Below are positions 31,337 to 38,891 of a stretch of 41,715 nt of DNA, piece by piece. The first letter of the stretch is position 1; each line of letters begins with the position of its first letter. The DNA lies in NCBI GenBank assembly GCA_016784305.1, contig JADHUY010000003.1, positions 1 through 41,715 on the forward strand, in the 5' to 3' direction. The stretch comes from Parcubacteria group bacterium. GTDB lineage: Bacteria; Patescibacteriota; Minisyncoccia; Phycocordibacterales; JABMNX01. The translations under genes were made by a program, and so were the position numbers. Below the pieces are notes generated by a model. It did not search any database. It was not told where the DNA came from and saw only the letters and a program-made list of their open reading frames with translations.

Positions 31337-31690
31337 ATGGACCAAAGTATTAAGATTCCGAAAGCTCCGCTTGCGCGGACTCGTGAGCACCATGTAGCCA
31401 TAGGCAGCTCCGGTGGTTCAAAAAACACCGATGAGTATCAAAAAACTGCGGCCGAGCTGATGAACGACGACGAGCTTCGTGCCTACATGGAGAAGGAACT
31501 CCAAACTGTGCGCGAAGAACAAGCGAAGCTTGGCAAGGAGCGCAAAGGTCATGCGGATATGTTTCGTATGATTCGGGATAAGTTCCTTATGGCCAACCTG
31601 CGCTATCTCGCAGAAGTCGGCCGCCTACCCGATGGCTTCAACATCGAAGCGATCGAGGAGGAGCTCAAGGTTCCCGAGGGGATCGAGTGA
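31337..31690 (+). CDS. Orphan helical protein (117 aa), GC-rich
   Basis: I do not recognise a family. AAGGA 11 bases before ATG 31337 is the likely ribosome-binding site. The N-terminal 35 residues look disordered (IPKAPLARTREHHVAIGSSGG); the rest is predicted helical and charged (DDELRAYMEKELQTVREEQAKLGKE, DKFLMANLRYLAEVGRLPDGF). Base composition is clearly more GC-rich than the flanking genes, like the orphan at 1753. A strong terminator follows, so this is a single-gene unit, possibly acquired by transfer. Confidence 0.7.
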   Translation: MDQSIKIPKAPLARTREHHVAIGSSGGSKNTDEYQKTAAELMNDDELRAYMEKELQTVREEQAKLGKERKGHADMFRMIRDKFLMANLRYLAEVGRLPDGFNIEAIEEELKVPEGIE

Positions 31691-31716
31691 ACAACCACCC
31701 AGCCACGAAACTGAAG

Positions 31717-31755
31717 CACCCTTCCGTTTCGGCGGGAGGGTGGCTTTTCTTTTTA
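31717..31755 (+). terminator. Intrinsic terminator of the orphan gene
   Basis: CACCCTTCCG pairs with CGGGAGGGTG around TTTCGG, followed by GGCTTTTCTTTTT. Confidence 0.88.
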
Positions 31756-31847
31756 TGGGGTTAGCTTGTTTTTTTAAAAGTTTATATAACAAATCTGGTC
31801 CAAAAGACGAGCGCCAATAACCAAACCAATTGTGATAAAATTTACCT

Positions 31848-32243
31848 ATGAGCACATACGATTGGTACCAAACACTAATTAAACCAACATGGGCACCTCC
31901 ATCGTGGCTCTTTGGACCTGTGTGGAGCGTGCTTTATGCTTTAATAGCAGTTTCATTTGGCTTTGTGGGGTACAAGTTTTTCAAAGGCAACTTGTCTTTT
32001 TGGATTATATTACCCTTCATTTTAAATTTGATTTTTAACTTCGCTTTTACACCCCTTCAATTTGGGCTACAGAATAACGTCCTAGCAGCCGTGGATATTT
32101 TGCTCGTTCTTGCGACGCTCATTTGGGCTCTCATCGCTATTTGGCCACATTATAAGTGGGTGGTCTATATAAACATTCCATACCTTGCTTGGGTTTCTTT
32201 TGCCACAGTATTGCAATTTACAATTACATATTTGAATTGGTAA
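31848..32243 (+). CDS. TspO/MBR family membrane protein
   Basis: A 131-residue protein with about five hydrophobic segments and the TspO signatures KPTWAPPSWLFGPVWSVLYALI and ILPFILNLIFNFAFTPLQFG. TspO proteins bind tetrapyrroles or cholesterol-like ligands and are linked to stress signalling. The short N-terminus lacks part of the usual first helix. TAAAAT at 31836-31841 is 6 bases before the ATG, suggesting a leaderless mRNA. Confidence 0.9.
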   Translation: MSTYDWYQTLIKPTWAPPSWLFGPVWSVLYALIAVSFGFVGYKFFKGNLSFWIILPFILNLIFNFAFTPLQFGLQNNVLAAVDILLVLATLIWALIAIWPHYKWVVYINIPYLAWVSFATVLQFTITYLNW

Positions 32244-32293
32244 TATAGTTGTTCTGGATTTAAGGCTTTGGGATCTAGTGCTATAATGAGCGC

Positions 32294-32554
32294 ATGAGTA
32301 TAGAAAGAGAATTAGATGCCCTTCGTGGAGATGTGAGAAATACAAGACTTAAGCTTCGAAGAGAGGAAGCTCAACTTGATAAATATGAGCGTGCATTTAA
32401 TGAGGCTGAAGCGGATTTATCCCGAAAGCGTAAGGACGTAGAGAAATTAAAGGAAGAGATTTCAGACGCAGAGAATGCGTTTAAGCGTCTTCAGGCTGAA
32501 CTTAAAAGCGACATTGAGAAACAACATAGCGCACGAAGTTTGCCTAGTAGCTAG
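32294..32554 (+). CDS. Small coiled-coil protein (86 aa)
   Basis: Almost entirely a charged coiled coil (LDALRGDVRNTRLKLRREEAQ through FKRLQAELKSDIEKQ), without a membrane segment or known domain. TATAAT at 32282-32287 is 6 bases before the ATG, again a leaderless arrangement. It is convergent with the thioredoxin reductase gene. Confidence 0.7.
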   Translation: MSIERELDALRGDVRNTRLKLRREEAQLDKYERAFNEAEADLSRKRKDVEKLKEEISDAENAFKRLQAELKSDIEKQHSARSLPSS

Positions 32555-32572
32555 TCTTGCAATATCTCTAGA

Positions 32573-33496
32573 TTATCTAGTGTGCAGATGATTATAAATA
32601 TCTTCTAGAGCTTTTACGGCATCCCCTGCGGCAATATTGTTTTGATGGTACAGCTCATCTGTACAATCACCAGCTGCCCATATACCAGAGAGGCTTGTTT
32701 GCTGGTTCTTCCCATTCACCTTGATTCTATTTATTTTATCCATCTCAAGAAGTCCTTCCACAAAAGATGTATTTGGAACAAGTCCAATCTCAACAAAAAC
32801 TCCTGTTATCGTAAGATTTTTAATATCTGCACTTTCTTTATCTTTATATATCAGTCCGTTTACAAACTTATCTCCTTTTATCTCAACGGTTTCAGCGTTT
32901 AGCAGTGCTTTCATTTTTGGATTCTTAAGAACCTTTTCAACAGTTACCGGGTCTGCCTTAAATTGAGGAGAGCGATTGAGTAACGTAACACTCTTTGTGT
33001 AAGCTAGAAGTTGTGCTGCTGTCTCAAAGGCTGCATTTCCTCCTCCTATTACAACCACATCTTGGTTAGCAAAAAGCGGTCCATCACAACTCGCACAATA
33101 GGTGAGGCCCTTTTGGTCAAACTCCGCAGCGCCGGGTACATCCAGCTTTTTTCTGTCGGCACCAGCGCAAATAAGCACAGTTTTGCCTTCAAAGCTTTTT
33201 CCATCTTCAGTTCCTACTATAAAACCATCAGCGCTTTTCTCAATTTTATTTACAAGCGCTCCGTCTGATACCTCTACATATTCACCTTTGTATGCATCTA
33301 GATGTGCCTTAAGGGCTTTTGCTAAATCGTCCCCTGAAATAGAGATAGTTCCGACCCAGTTTTGTATGTCAGTTGATACTGAGCTTTGCCCGCCCCATTC
33401 TTTTGTTATTAAAGTTGTTTTTAACTGCTTTCTGGCAGCGTATACACCAGCAGCCACTCCGGCAGGTCCACCGCCGATTATTATTAAATCTTTCAT
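32573..33496 (-). CDS. trxB: Thioredoxin reductase-like FAD/NAD(P)-dependent oxidoreductase
   Basis: A 307-residue flavoprotein of TrxR length. The FAD site is IIIGGGPAGVAAGVYAARKQL, the redox pair is CASC in TYCASCDGPLF, the second dinucleotide fold is VVVIGGGNAAFETA, and the C-terminal FAD contact is GIWAAGDCTD. After the second GGGNAA the NADPH-discriminating HRRxxxR of classic TrxR reads LLNRSPQFKAD, so NADPH preference is unclear. It may reduce thioredoxin or the glutaredoxin encoded at 16635. Confidence 0.9.
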   Translation of the reverse strand: MKDLIIIGGGPAGVAAGVYAARKQLKTTLITKEWGGQSSVSTDIQNWVGTISISGDDLAKALKAHLDAYKGEYVEVSDGALVNKIEKSADGFIVGTEDGKSFEGKTVLICAGADRKKLDVPGAAEFDQKGLTYCASCDGPLFANQDVVVIGGGNAAFETAAQLLAYTKSVTLLNRSPQFKADPVTVEKVLKNPKMKALLNAETVEIKGDKFVNGLIYKDKESADIKNLTITGVFVEIGLVPNTSFVEGLLEMDKINRIKVNGKNQQTSLSGIWAAGDCTDELYHQNNIAAGDAVKALEDIYNHLHTR

Positions 33497-33510
33497 AAGC
33501 GATATTGTAA

Positions 33511-33540
33511 CAAAAAACCTGCCGTATGGCAGGTTTTTTG
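33511..33540. terminator. Terminator between ftsZ and trxB
   Basis: CAAAAAACCTGCC / GGCAGGTTTTTTG around GTAT. It ends the ftsZ transcript on the minus strand, 15 bases before the trxB start. Confidence 0.9.
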
Positions 33541-33553
33541 TTTTTTTAATGTT

Positions 33554-33592
33554 TTATTTTAGTTTTGACCTCCTTAAGAAAGCAGGAACCGC
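33554..33592 (-). pseudogene. Second copy of the FtsZ C-terminal peptide
   Basis: Minus strand encodes [12 protein letters not shown] and a stop, the same 12 residues that end FtsZ at 33789-33827. About a quarter of the bases differ, all without changing the peptide. The frame upstream contains only module sequence, so it is not a gene by itself. Confidence 0.7.
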
Positions 33593-33656
33593 CGTCAGGT
33601 TTCTAACCTGCCTGCCGGCAGGCAGGGCTCGCAAACTCGCTAAGGACCTCCTGGCC
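33591..33656 (-). repeat. 3'-end module hairpin M5 (ftsZ)
   Basis: Minus strand: GCC-AGG-AGGTCCTTAGCGAG ... GGTTAGAAACCT-GA-CGGC. Same internal loop and closure as M1-M3; the inner helix has an A:T to G:C exchange and the outer helix is different but pairs. The loop is filled by CCTGCCTGCCGGCAGGCAGG, a perfect palindrome. Confidence 0.7.
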
Positions 33657-33710
33657 GAGCTCATCTGTCGTTCCAAGTATTCACGACATGACTGCGCTTC
33701 ATAAAAGCTA

Positions 33711-33734
33711 AAAACGATACGCAGGTATCGTTTT
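33711..33734. terminator. Hairpin inside the ftsZ module
   Basis: AAAACGATAC and its complement around GCAG, with A- and T-flanks. Confidence 0.75.
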
Positions 33735-33750
33735 CTTAACGCTTTTGTGC

Positions 33751-33790
33751 CCCATTGGGGCGCAGTTCGCATTCTTGCGAATCAAAGCTT
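33751..33790 (+). repeat. Inverted copy of the ftsZ 3' end
   Basis: Plus strand CATTGGGGCGCAGTTC, GCATTCTTGCGA and TCAAAGCT match the coding strand of the last roughly 45 bases of ftsZ (minus strand) in the same order, with small gaps. It starts at the ftsZ stop codon, so ftsZ mRNA would end in a long hairpin. Confidence 0.75.
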
Positions 33791-34982
33791 ACTTTAGCTT
33801 TGAGCGTCGCAAGAATGCTGGCACCGCGCCCCAATCGTCATCGCCACCATCCTTTTCGTCCTTCTTTTCTTCTTCCTTTTCGGAATTAGGGATTTCTCTT
33901 ACTGGAGTAGCCGCAGGAACTGAATTGTAGATTTTGCCGCCAATTTTCTTGTCTTTTTCAGCATCCTCTTTTACATCTTCTTTCTTATTTAATTGGAAGA
34001 GGGAAGAGCTCTTTTGCATTGAAGGGCCTTCAGGAAAGCCTGTAGCAATAACAGTAACCTTAACCTCATTTTTCTTAAGCTTAGTGTCTTTGATAGCTCC
34101 AAAAATAACCTTCGCATTTGGATCAATTGACTCCGTGATGACCTTGGCTGCGTCCTGAATTTCAAGCATTGATAAATCGTCTCCACCAGCGATAGCAAAT
34201 AGCACTCCTTTAGCACCCGTGATTGAGACTTCAAGAAGCGGTGAGCTAATGGCAGCGTGCGCCGCCTCCTCTGCACGTTTTTCTCCTGTGGCAGTACCAA
34301 TTCCCATAAGGGCGGAGCCAGCATTGTCCATAACCGAGCGGATGTCGGCGAAGTCTACGTTAATGATTCCAGGGGTTGTAATAAGGTCTGAAATGCCTTC
34401 TACAGCCTGTTTTAGGATGTCATCACACATTGCAAAGGCGTTTGATATAGAGGTCTCTTTTTGGACCACAGCCAATAGGCGGTCGTTTGGAATAACGATA
34501 AGAGCGTCCACCTCTTTCTTCAACTCTTCAATGCCTTGCTCTGCTAGGCGCATCCTTTGCTGACCCTCAAATGAGAAAGGCTTTGTGACAACTGCTACTG
34601 TGAGAGCCCCTGCGTCACGCGCAGTCTTTGCTACAACAGGAGCTGCTCCTGTTCCGGTACCTCCTCCCATTCCGCAAGTTACAAAAATCATGTCGGAACC
34701 TTTGAGAGCCTCTTGTATTTCTTCTTTTGTTTCTTCGGCCGCGCGCTTTCCAAGTTCCGGGTTCATTCCGGTTCCCAATCCACGAGTTAAGTTTTTACCA
34801 ATATGGATTTTCTTTTTTGTGTTTGCGTGATGAAGTGCTTGTGCGTCTGTGTTTATAGTAATAAAATCCACGCCCTTAACCTTTGAATCAATCATGTGGT
34901 TAACAGCGTTTCCACCAGAACCACCAACCCCGGCTACTCTTATTCGAGCGAATGCTTCTACATCTGGTTGAATTTGTTTCAT
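33789..34982 (-). CDS. ftsZ: Cell division protein FtsZ
   Basis: A 397-residue tubulin-like GTPase that forms the division ring. Motifs: [16 protein letters not shown], the tubulin signature [13 protein letters not shown], and the T7 loop [11 protein letters not shown] that activates GTP hydrolysis. A variable acidic linker ([33 protein letters not shown]) leads to the conserved C-terminal peptide [11 protein letters not shown], which binds FtsA. ftsA lies upstream on the same strand with about 150 bases between them. The 3' end is mirrored by an inverted copy and repeated by a direct copy downstream. Confidence 0.97.
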   Translation of the reverse strand: MKQIQPDVEAFARIRVAGVGGSGGNAVNHMIDSKVKGVDFITINTDAQALHHANTKKKIHIGKNLTRGLGTGMNPELGKRAAEETKEEIQEALKGSDMIFVTCGMGGGTGTGAAPVVAKTARDAGALTVAVVTKPFSFEGQQRMRLAEQGIEELKKEVDALIVIPNDRLLAVVQKETSISNAFAMCDDILKQAVEGISDLITTPGIINVDFADIRSVMDNAGSALMGIGTATGEKRAEEAAHAAISSPLLEVSITGAKGVLFAIAGGDDLSMLEIQDAAKVITESIDPNAKVIFGAIKDTKLKKNEVKVTVIATGFPEGPSMQKSSSLFQLNKKEDVKEDAEKDKKIGGKIYNSVPAATPVREIPNSEKEEEKKDEKDGGDDDWGAVPAFLRRSKLK

Positions 34983-35131
34983 ATAGTATTTTTGCCAAGT
35001 AAAAAAGTGTCCCTATCATAGCAGGGGAAATTGAATTGTGAAGCCGTTGACATTTTTAGTCTCTGTATCATTGTTTTAGCCAAATTTAGTGGCTAAACTA
35101 CGGACTTTGCTGTCTTAACTGTATATTTGAT

Positions 35132-36298
35132 TTATGGAAGAAACTGTTTTATCCAGTTAGCTACTTTACCGCCCGTTCTTTTTGCTAGTTGTAGTCCAAT
35201 TGGCTCTTCGTCTGCTGTAAGACCCCAAATAGTTAACCCGTATGACACTGACCATGATGCGTCGCGGACTTTAGCGTGTTCAGCAACGTGAAGTGACGCA
35301 ACCTTTGAAGGAAGTCTAAGAGCGGCACGCGCCAAATCTTCAATTGTAGTGATACCAGAGCCACCACCAGTAATTATTATTCCTGCTGGAAGCAAACCGT
35401 TTTTACCGATACTTTTTAAATGTTTTTCGATTAGTTCAAAAATATCAGACATACGAGAATCTATAATGTCGTCTAGCTTCTTTTTTGTAAAACTAGTGTT
35501 CGTGATAGCTCCTTTTTTAATTTGTTCCGCCTCCTCAAGAGAAATTTTTAAGCCAAGTGCGATATCATTTGTGATATCGGTTGAGCCAATAGGGAAGACC
35601 TTAAGGGAAATCGGTACATTTTCTTCAAATACAACTATTGATACGGTTTCACTGCCAATATTTGCAAGGACGCAACCTGCCTTTTTCTGGGCTTTTGTTA
35701 AAGAAACTAGGCTTGCAGCGATTGGTGCCGCCATGACGTCTATTACTTCAATCCCGGTGTCTTCAACGGCTTGTATCATGTCATTTAGGTGTTGCTCAAA
35801 TGCTGTTATAAAAAGTATGTCTATTTCAAGCTTCCCACCGTGAATGCCTATTGGGCGCCCTAAGAGCTTCTCTCCATCAATACAATATTGTAGTGGAATT
35901 TCGTGTAGAATTTTTTTATTTAAAATCTTATTTTCGGCTTTTTCTGTGCCGTCTTCAATCGCTTTTTTAATATCAAGGTCAACCACTTCTAAATCGGCTC
36001 TAGAGATTATGACTTGCCCAGTTGAATGTACTTCGTCAAGCCCTACACCTCCTATTGAGATATATGCTGACTTTACTGTGACACCTGCTTCTTTTTCAGC
36101 TTCTTTTAGTGCTTCTTTTACACTTCGTTTAGCATCTTCTGTGTTAATAATATAGCCGTGCCTAAGACCCTTTGATTCAGATGAACCACTACCAATTATG
36201 CGCGGGAAATGCTTATCCTTTCCTTTTGTGTGTTCAGTAATTAACACCTTCACTTTAGAGGTGCCTATATCTATTCCTGTTATGATGTTTCGTGACAT
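35132..36298 (-). CDS. ftsA: Cell division protein FtsA
   Basis: A 388-residue actin-like ATPase that tethers FtsZ to the membrane. The phosphate-1 motif is GIDIGTSKVKVLI; the 1C/SHS2 domain follows (VKSAYISIGGVGLDEVHSTG); phosphate-2 is VLANIGSETVSIVVF; the adenosine motif is AGIIITGGGSGI. The C-terminal GKVANWIKQFLP forms the amphipathic membrane anchor. It is upstream of ftsZ as in the ancestral dcw cluster. Confidence 0.96.
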   Translation of the reverse strand: MSRNIITGIDIGTSKVKVLITEHTKGKDKHFPRIIGSGSSESKGLRHGYIINTEDAKRSVKEALKEAEKEAGVTVKSAYISIGGVGLDEVHSTGQVIISRADLEVVDLDIKKAIEDGTEKAENKILNKKILHEIPLQYCIDGEKLLGRPIGIHGGKLEIDILFITAFEQHLNDMIQAVEDTGIEVIDVMAAPIAASLVSLTKAQKKAGCVLANIGSETVSIVVFEENVPISLKVFPIGSTDITNDIALGLKISLEEAEQIKKGAITNTSFTKKKLDDIIDSRMSDIFELIEKHLKSIGKNGLLPAGIIITGGGSGITTIEDLARAALRLPSKVASLHVAEHAKVRDASWSVSYGLTIWGLTADEEPIGLQLAKRTGGKVANWIKQFLP

Positions 36299-36404
36299 AG
36301 AAAAAGAAGCGTCCGACGTTGGCGGTTTAATGGAGCAGGTTCTATATATTAGAGAACTGGAAGCTTGTTCTAAAACCTTTCCATGTCTACTTTCAGAGTA
36401 TGCT

Positions 36405-36785
36405 TTAAGAAAGATTAAAGTGTTTTAACAATGTCCGCTCCTGCTTGTTCATTGTACTACCGTGCTTGTAGCCTTTCAAATGAAGCATACCGTGGATAAA
36501 CAAATATCCTATGAAATTTTTGTAGCCCATCTCAAATTTCTTTGCATCGCGTTTTGAAATATTCGGGTTAATGAAGATTTCTCCCTCATCACTATCAAGC
36601 GGAAAAGTCAGTACATTCGGCACATAATCTTTGCCTCTGTATTCTTTATTTAGTCTTCTAGTGAGAGTATCTCCAGAAAATACTAGGCTTAGTTCGTACT
36701 TAGGGCCGAGTACTTTATTTTTCATTAATTCAAAAGGAAGCCGCACTAGCGGTCCTTTTGTACGTTTTAGGATTGATAGAGCCAT
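36405..36785 (-). CDS. ybeY: Endoribonuclease YbeY
   Basis: A 126-residue zinc endoribonuclease involved in 16S rRNA 3' maturation and ribosome quality control. It shows YVPNVLTFPLDSDEGEIFINP and the zinc motif HGMLHLKGYKHG (HGxLHLxGYDH family pattern; the usual D is K here). It is short of the usual 150 or so residues at the N-terminus. Its ATG directly follows the rpsU stop. Confidence 0.88.
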   Translation of the reverse strand: MALSILKRTKGPLVRLPFELMKNKVLGPKYELSLVFSGDTLTRRLNKEYRGKDYVPNVLTFPLDSDEGEIFINPNISKRDAKKFEMGYKNFIGYLFIHGMLHLKGYKHGSTMNKQERTLLKHFNLS

Positions 36786-37028
36786 TTATCGCTTACGGAA
36801 CACTCTTTCCTGAACCTTTCCGAGTTTAACCTGCTCTTCGTATTTCTCTCGTCTTTCTATCTTTCTTATTGCGTTTTTGTGCTTAAGGAATTGTGAAGGA
36901 GTCCTAGTGAAGAAGCGGTTTTTTCTTGTGCGTTGTAAAACACCAGAGCGCTGCATGCGCTTGGTAAAACGCCTAACGAGGCTCGCCGTATTTTCTGTTC
37001 CTGTCTTTTCAACTTCTACGTTTATCAT
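36786..37028 (-). CDS. rpsU: 30S ribosomal protein bS21
   Basis: The start is moved to 37028 (MINVEVEKTGTENTASLVRRFTKRMQ), as bS21 proteins begin this way; the ORF-track start adds 12 residues. The 80-residue basic protein has the FTKRMQRSGVLQ and KHKNAIRKIERREKYE segments of S21. It binds near the anti-Shine-Dalgarno region of 16S rRNA. It forms a two-gene unit with ybeY, fitting their shared role at the 16S 3' end. Confidence 0.9.
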   Translation of the reverse strand: MINVEVEKTGTENTASLVRRFTKRMQRSGVLQRTRKNRFFTRTPSQFLKHKNAIRKIERREKYEEQVKLGKVQERVFRKR

Positions 37029-37085
37029 GAGAGAAAAAATACCACATAAATATGGCTTGTACAAGCTACTAATAATAATTCTTAT

Positions 37086-38249
37086 TTATATGGTTCTAAG
37101 GTATGCGGGCAAATCCCCAATGAGGACAGTCTTTTGAGAGCGTGTATCTAGGTCTCTTACCACTACAGCGCCGTCTAGTGCTTCTTTTTGACCCATAATA
37201 ACTGCGTAGGGGATTTGCATCTCCTGTGCAAGAAGTAGCTGGTCGGTAAGTCGCTCGTACCCTAGAGTCTGGTAAACTGGCACTTTTGATTTCCTTAGAG
37301 TCTCAATCACAGAAAGGCTTTTAAGTTTTGCGTCAAATCCTAGTTGAATAAAACAAACTCTTGGCTTTTTTGTTTTCTTTGCTTCGTACTTTTTGTTCAC
37401 TCGTCCGCGACGCTCGCACGTGAGCGTAACTCCGGCTGCTGGGATTTCTTGTCTGAATGCACGCCTTGAAAGTTCGTCAAATCTGCCACCGCTCGCAAAG
37501 ACGGTGTATTCTTTTCTATCTTCACTCGGTTCTTCACGTATTTCAAAGAAGGTTTTTGTGTGGCAGTTACCACTTCCAATTAAACTAGTATCAATTTCAT
37601 AGCGCACACCCATTCCGTCTAGATACTCAAGTATTTCACGCAAATGTATGCGACTTGCTTCATTTAGGAACTGCATTGTGTTTGGTGCACCTTTGCAAAG
37701 CTCATGTTTACGAAGAAAGAGGTCGTTATAAGCTAAGAAAAGATCTTTTTTCATTGCTTGTCTTACTGACCCCGGCAAGTCTTCAATGTGTTTTCTGAAG
37801 TAGTTGTTGAGCTCTTTTGTATATCTTGCAGTTGAGTCGCGGTCTCCGACACCATTTATATACACACATGTGTTTGAAATCCCCAGTTCGTCAAGTATTG
37901 CAAGAGTAGTTTTAAGAAGTATAGCCTCGGCTATAGTTTTTTTTGAGCCGATTACTTTAAGTGAAAAATTAACCTGTTCTTTGTCACTTGTGTTGCTATA
38001 AAAAAGAGTAGGTTGTTCAAGTTTTGCAAAACCGTGTGCAATATATGAGCGCATGACTTCTGCTGATTCTATTTCAGGACCAGTGTAGTCAAAGTGTTGT
38101 ATTACAGATTTTAGTTTCTGTGAGCGCTTTGGTTTGTCGTATTCGTTTAAGACGGATGAGATTGGCAGGAAGCCGTAGTAGTTGGCAATATCAACGGAAC
38201 TTTTCAAAAAATCATCAGAGCTTTTAACCCGGTTGTTGAATGCAATCAT
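37086..38249 (-). CDS. Histidyl-tRNA synthetase-like protein with degenerate catalytic motifs
   Basis: A 387-residue HisRS/HisZ-like protein. The fold is recognisable from VNFSLKVIGSKKTIAEAILL, ASGGRFDELSRRAF (HisB-like GGRYD motif) and the C-terminal anticodon-binding domain (QEMQIPYAVIMGQKEALDGAVVVRDL). The class II motif 2 loop, normally FRYERPQ.GRYREFHQ, here reads FAKLEQPTLFYSNTS without its arginines. The histidine-binding RGLDYYTxTVFE reads IGSGNCHTKTFFE. It is therefore probably not a normal synthetase; a regulatory HisZ-type paralogue or another role is possible. It ends next to rpsU and starts 1 base from lepB. Confidence 0.75.
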   Translation of the reverse strand: MIAFNNRVKSSDDFLKSSVDIANYYGFLPISSVLNEYDKPKRSQKLKSVIQHFDYTGPEIESAEVMRSYIAHGFAKLEQPTLFYSNTSDKEQVNFSLKVIGSKKTIAEAILLKTTLAILDELGISNTCVYINGVGDRDSTARYTKELNNYFRKHIEDLPGSVRQAMKKDLFLAYNDLFLRKHELCKGAPNTMQFLNEASRIHLREILEYLDGMGVRYEIDTSLIGSGNCHTKTFFEIREEPSEDRKEYTVFASGGRFDELSRRAFRQEIPAAGVTLTCERRGRVNKKYEAKKTKKPRVCFIQLGFDAKLKSLSVIETLRKSKVPVYQTLGYERLTDQLLLAQEMQIPYAVIMGQKEALDGAVVVRDLDTRSQKTVLIGDLPAYLRTI

Positions 38250-38250
38250 C

Positions 38251-38808
38251 TTATTTGCTTATACTGCCTGGTAAAATTTCAGCTTTTGTTATTGGAAGCA
38301 GTCTTATAAACGCGCGCCCTAGAATAGATTCTTTTGGCAGAGTGCCCCAGATGCGCGAGTCGGAACTTCCTTTTCGGTTGTCTCCAAGCACATAATATTC
38401 ATCTTCAGATAGACTGACTTCCAAAGTGTCGTTGCTAAAGTTAGCTTTACTTATATATGGCTCATCTATCTTGCTCTCTCCATCGGCATTTTCTACAAAT
38501 AGCTCTCCATTTATAAATTTCAACGTTTCATTTGGTAGACCAGCAATTCTTTTTATGAAAAATGTAGATGGCTCAGGAGGGAAGCGAAAGACTACAACAT
38601 CCCCGCGCTTTGGTTCGTCAAATCTGTAGCTTAGCTGGTCTATTATTAGATATTGGCCAGTCTCAAAGGTGGGGTCCATAGATGCACCACTTACAATAAA
38701 GGGCTGAGCAATGAATATTCGGATTGGCGCGACGATGATAATAGCTATGACGGAGAATTTTACAATTTCAACGAAAAAATTTTCGTTTGGCTTGTTTGGT
38801 TCATCCAT
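38251..38808 (-). CDS. lepB: Signal peptidase I
   Basis: Start at 38808 (MDEPNKPNENFFVEIVKFSV) rather than 38832. The 185-residue enzyme has one membrane anchor (VKFSVIAIIIVAPIRIFIA), the catalytic serine in VSGASMDPTF, the catalytic lysine in FFIKRIAGLPNE, and the GDNRKGSSDSRIWG box. It removes signal peptides such as that of the peptidoglycan-binding protein at 2583. It precedes the HisS-like gene by 1 base. Confidence 0.95.
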   Translation of the reverse strand: MDEPNKPNENFFVEIVKFSVIAIIIVAPIRIFIAQPFIVSGASMDPTFETGQYLIIDQLSYRFDEPKRGDVVVFRFPPEPSTFFIKRIAGLPNETLKFINGELFVENADGESKIDEPYISKANFSNDTLEVSLSEDEYYVLGDNRKGSSDSRIWGTLPKESILGRAFIRLLPITKAEILPGSISK

Positions 38809-38891
38809 ATTAGTTGTTAGTCTACTACGCATGTATTCATTGACACAATACTCACCTTCATGTTTTGCCTCTTAAGTAGTAAACTGACTCC

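Noticed and set aside
18360-33656. Integron attC sites
   Set aside because: The hairpins do not show the RYYYAAC/GTTRRRY core pairs, and no integrase or cassette genes are seen.
18360-33656. Canonical kink-turn in the module hairpins
   Set aside because: The AGG/GA internal loop lacks the tandem G-A/A-G pairs in the correct register.
33102-33704. 200-aa plus-strand ORF opposite trxB
   Set aside because: Antisense shadow of trxB running into the ftsZ module.
33554-33772. 72-aa ORF as an independent gene
   Set aside because: Its text is module hairpins followed by the second FtsZ C-terminal peptide; reported as part of that duplication instead.
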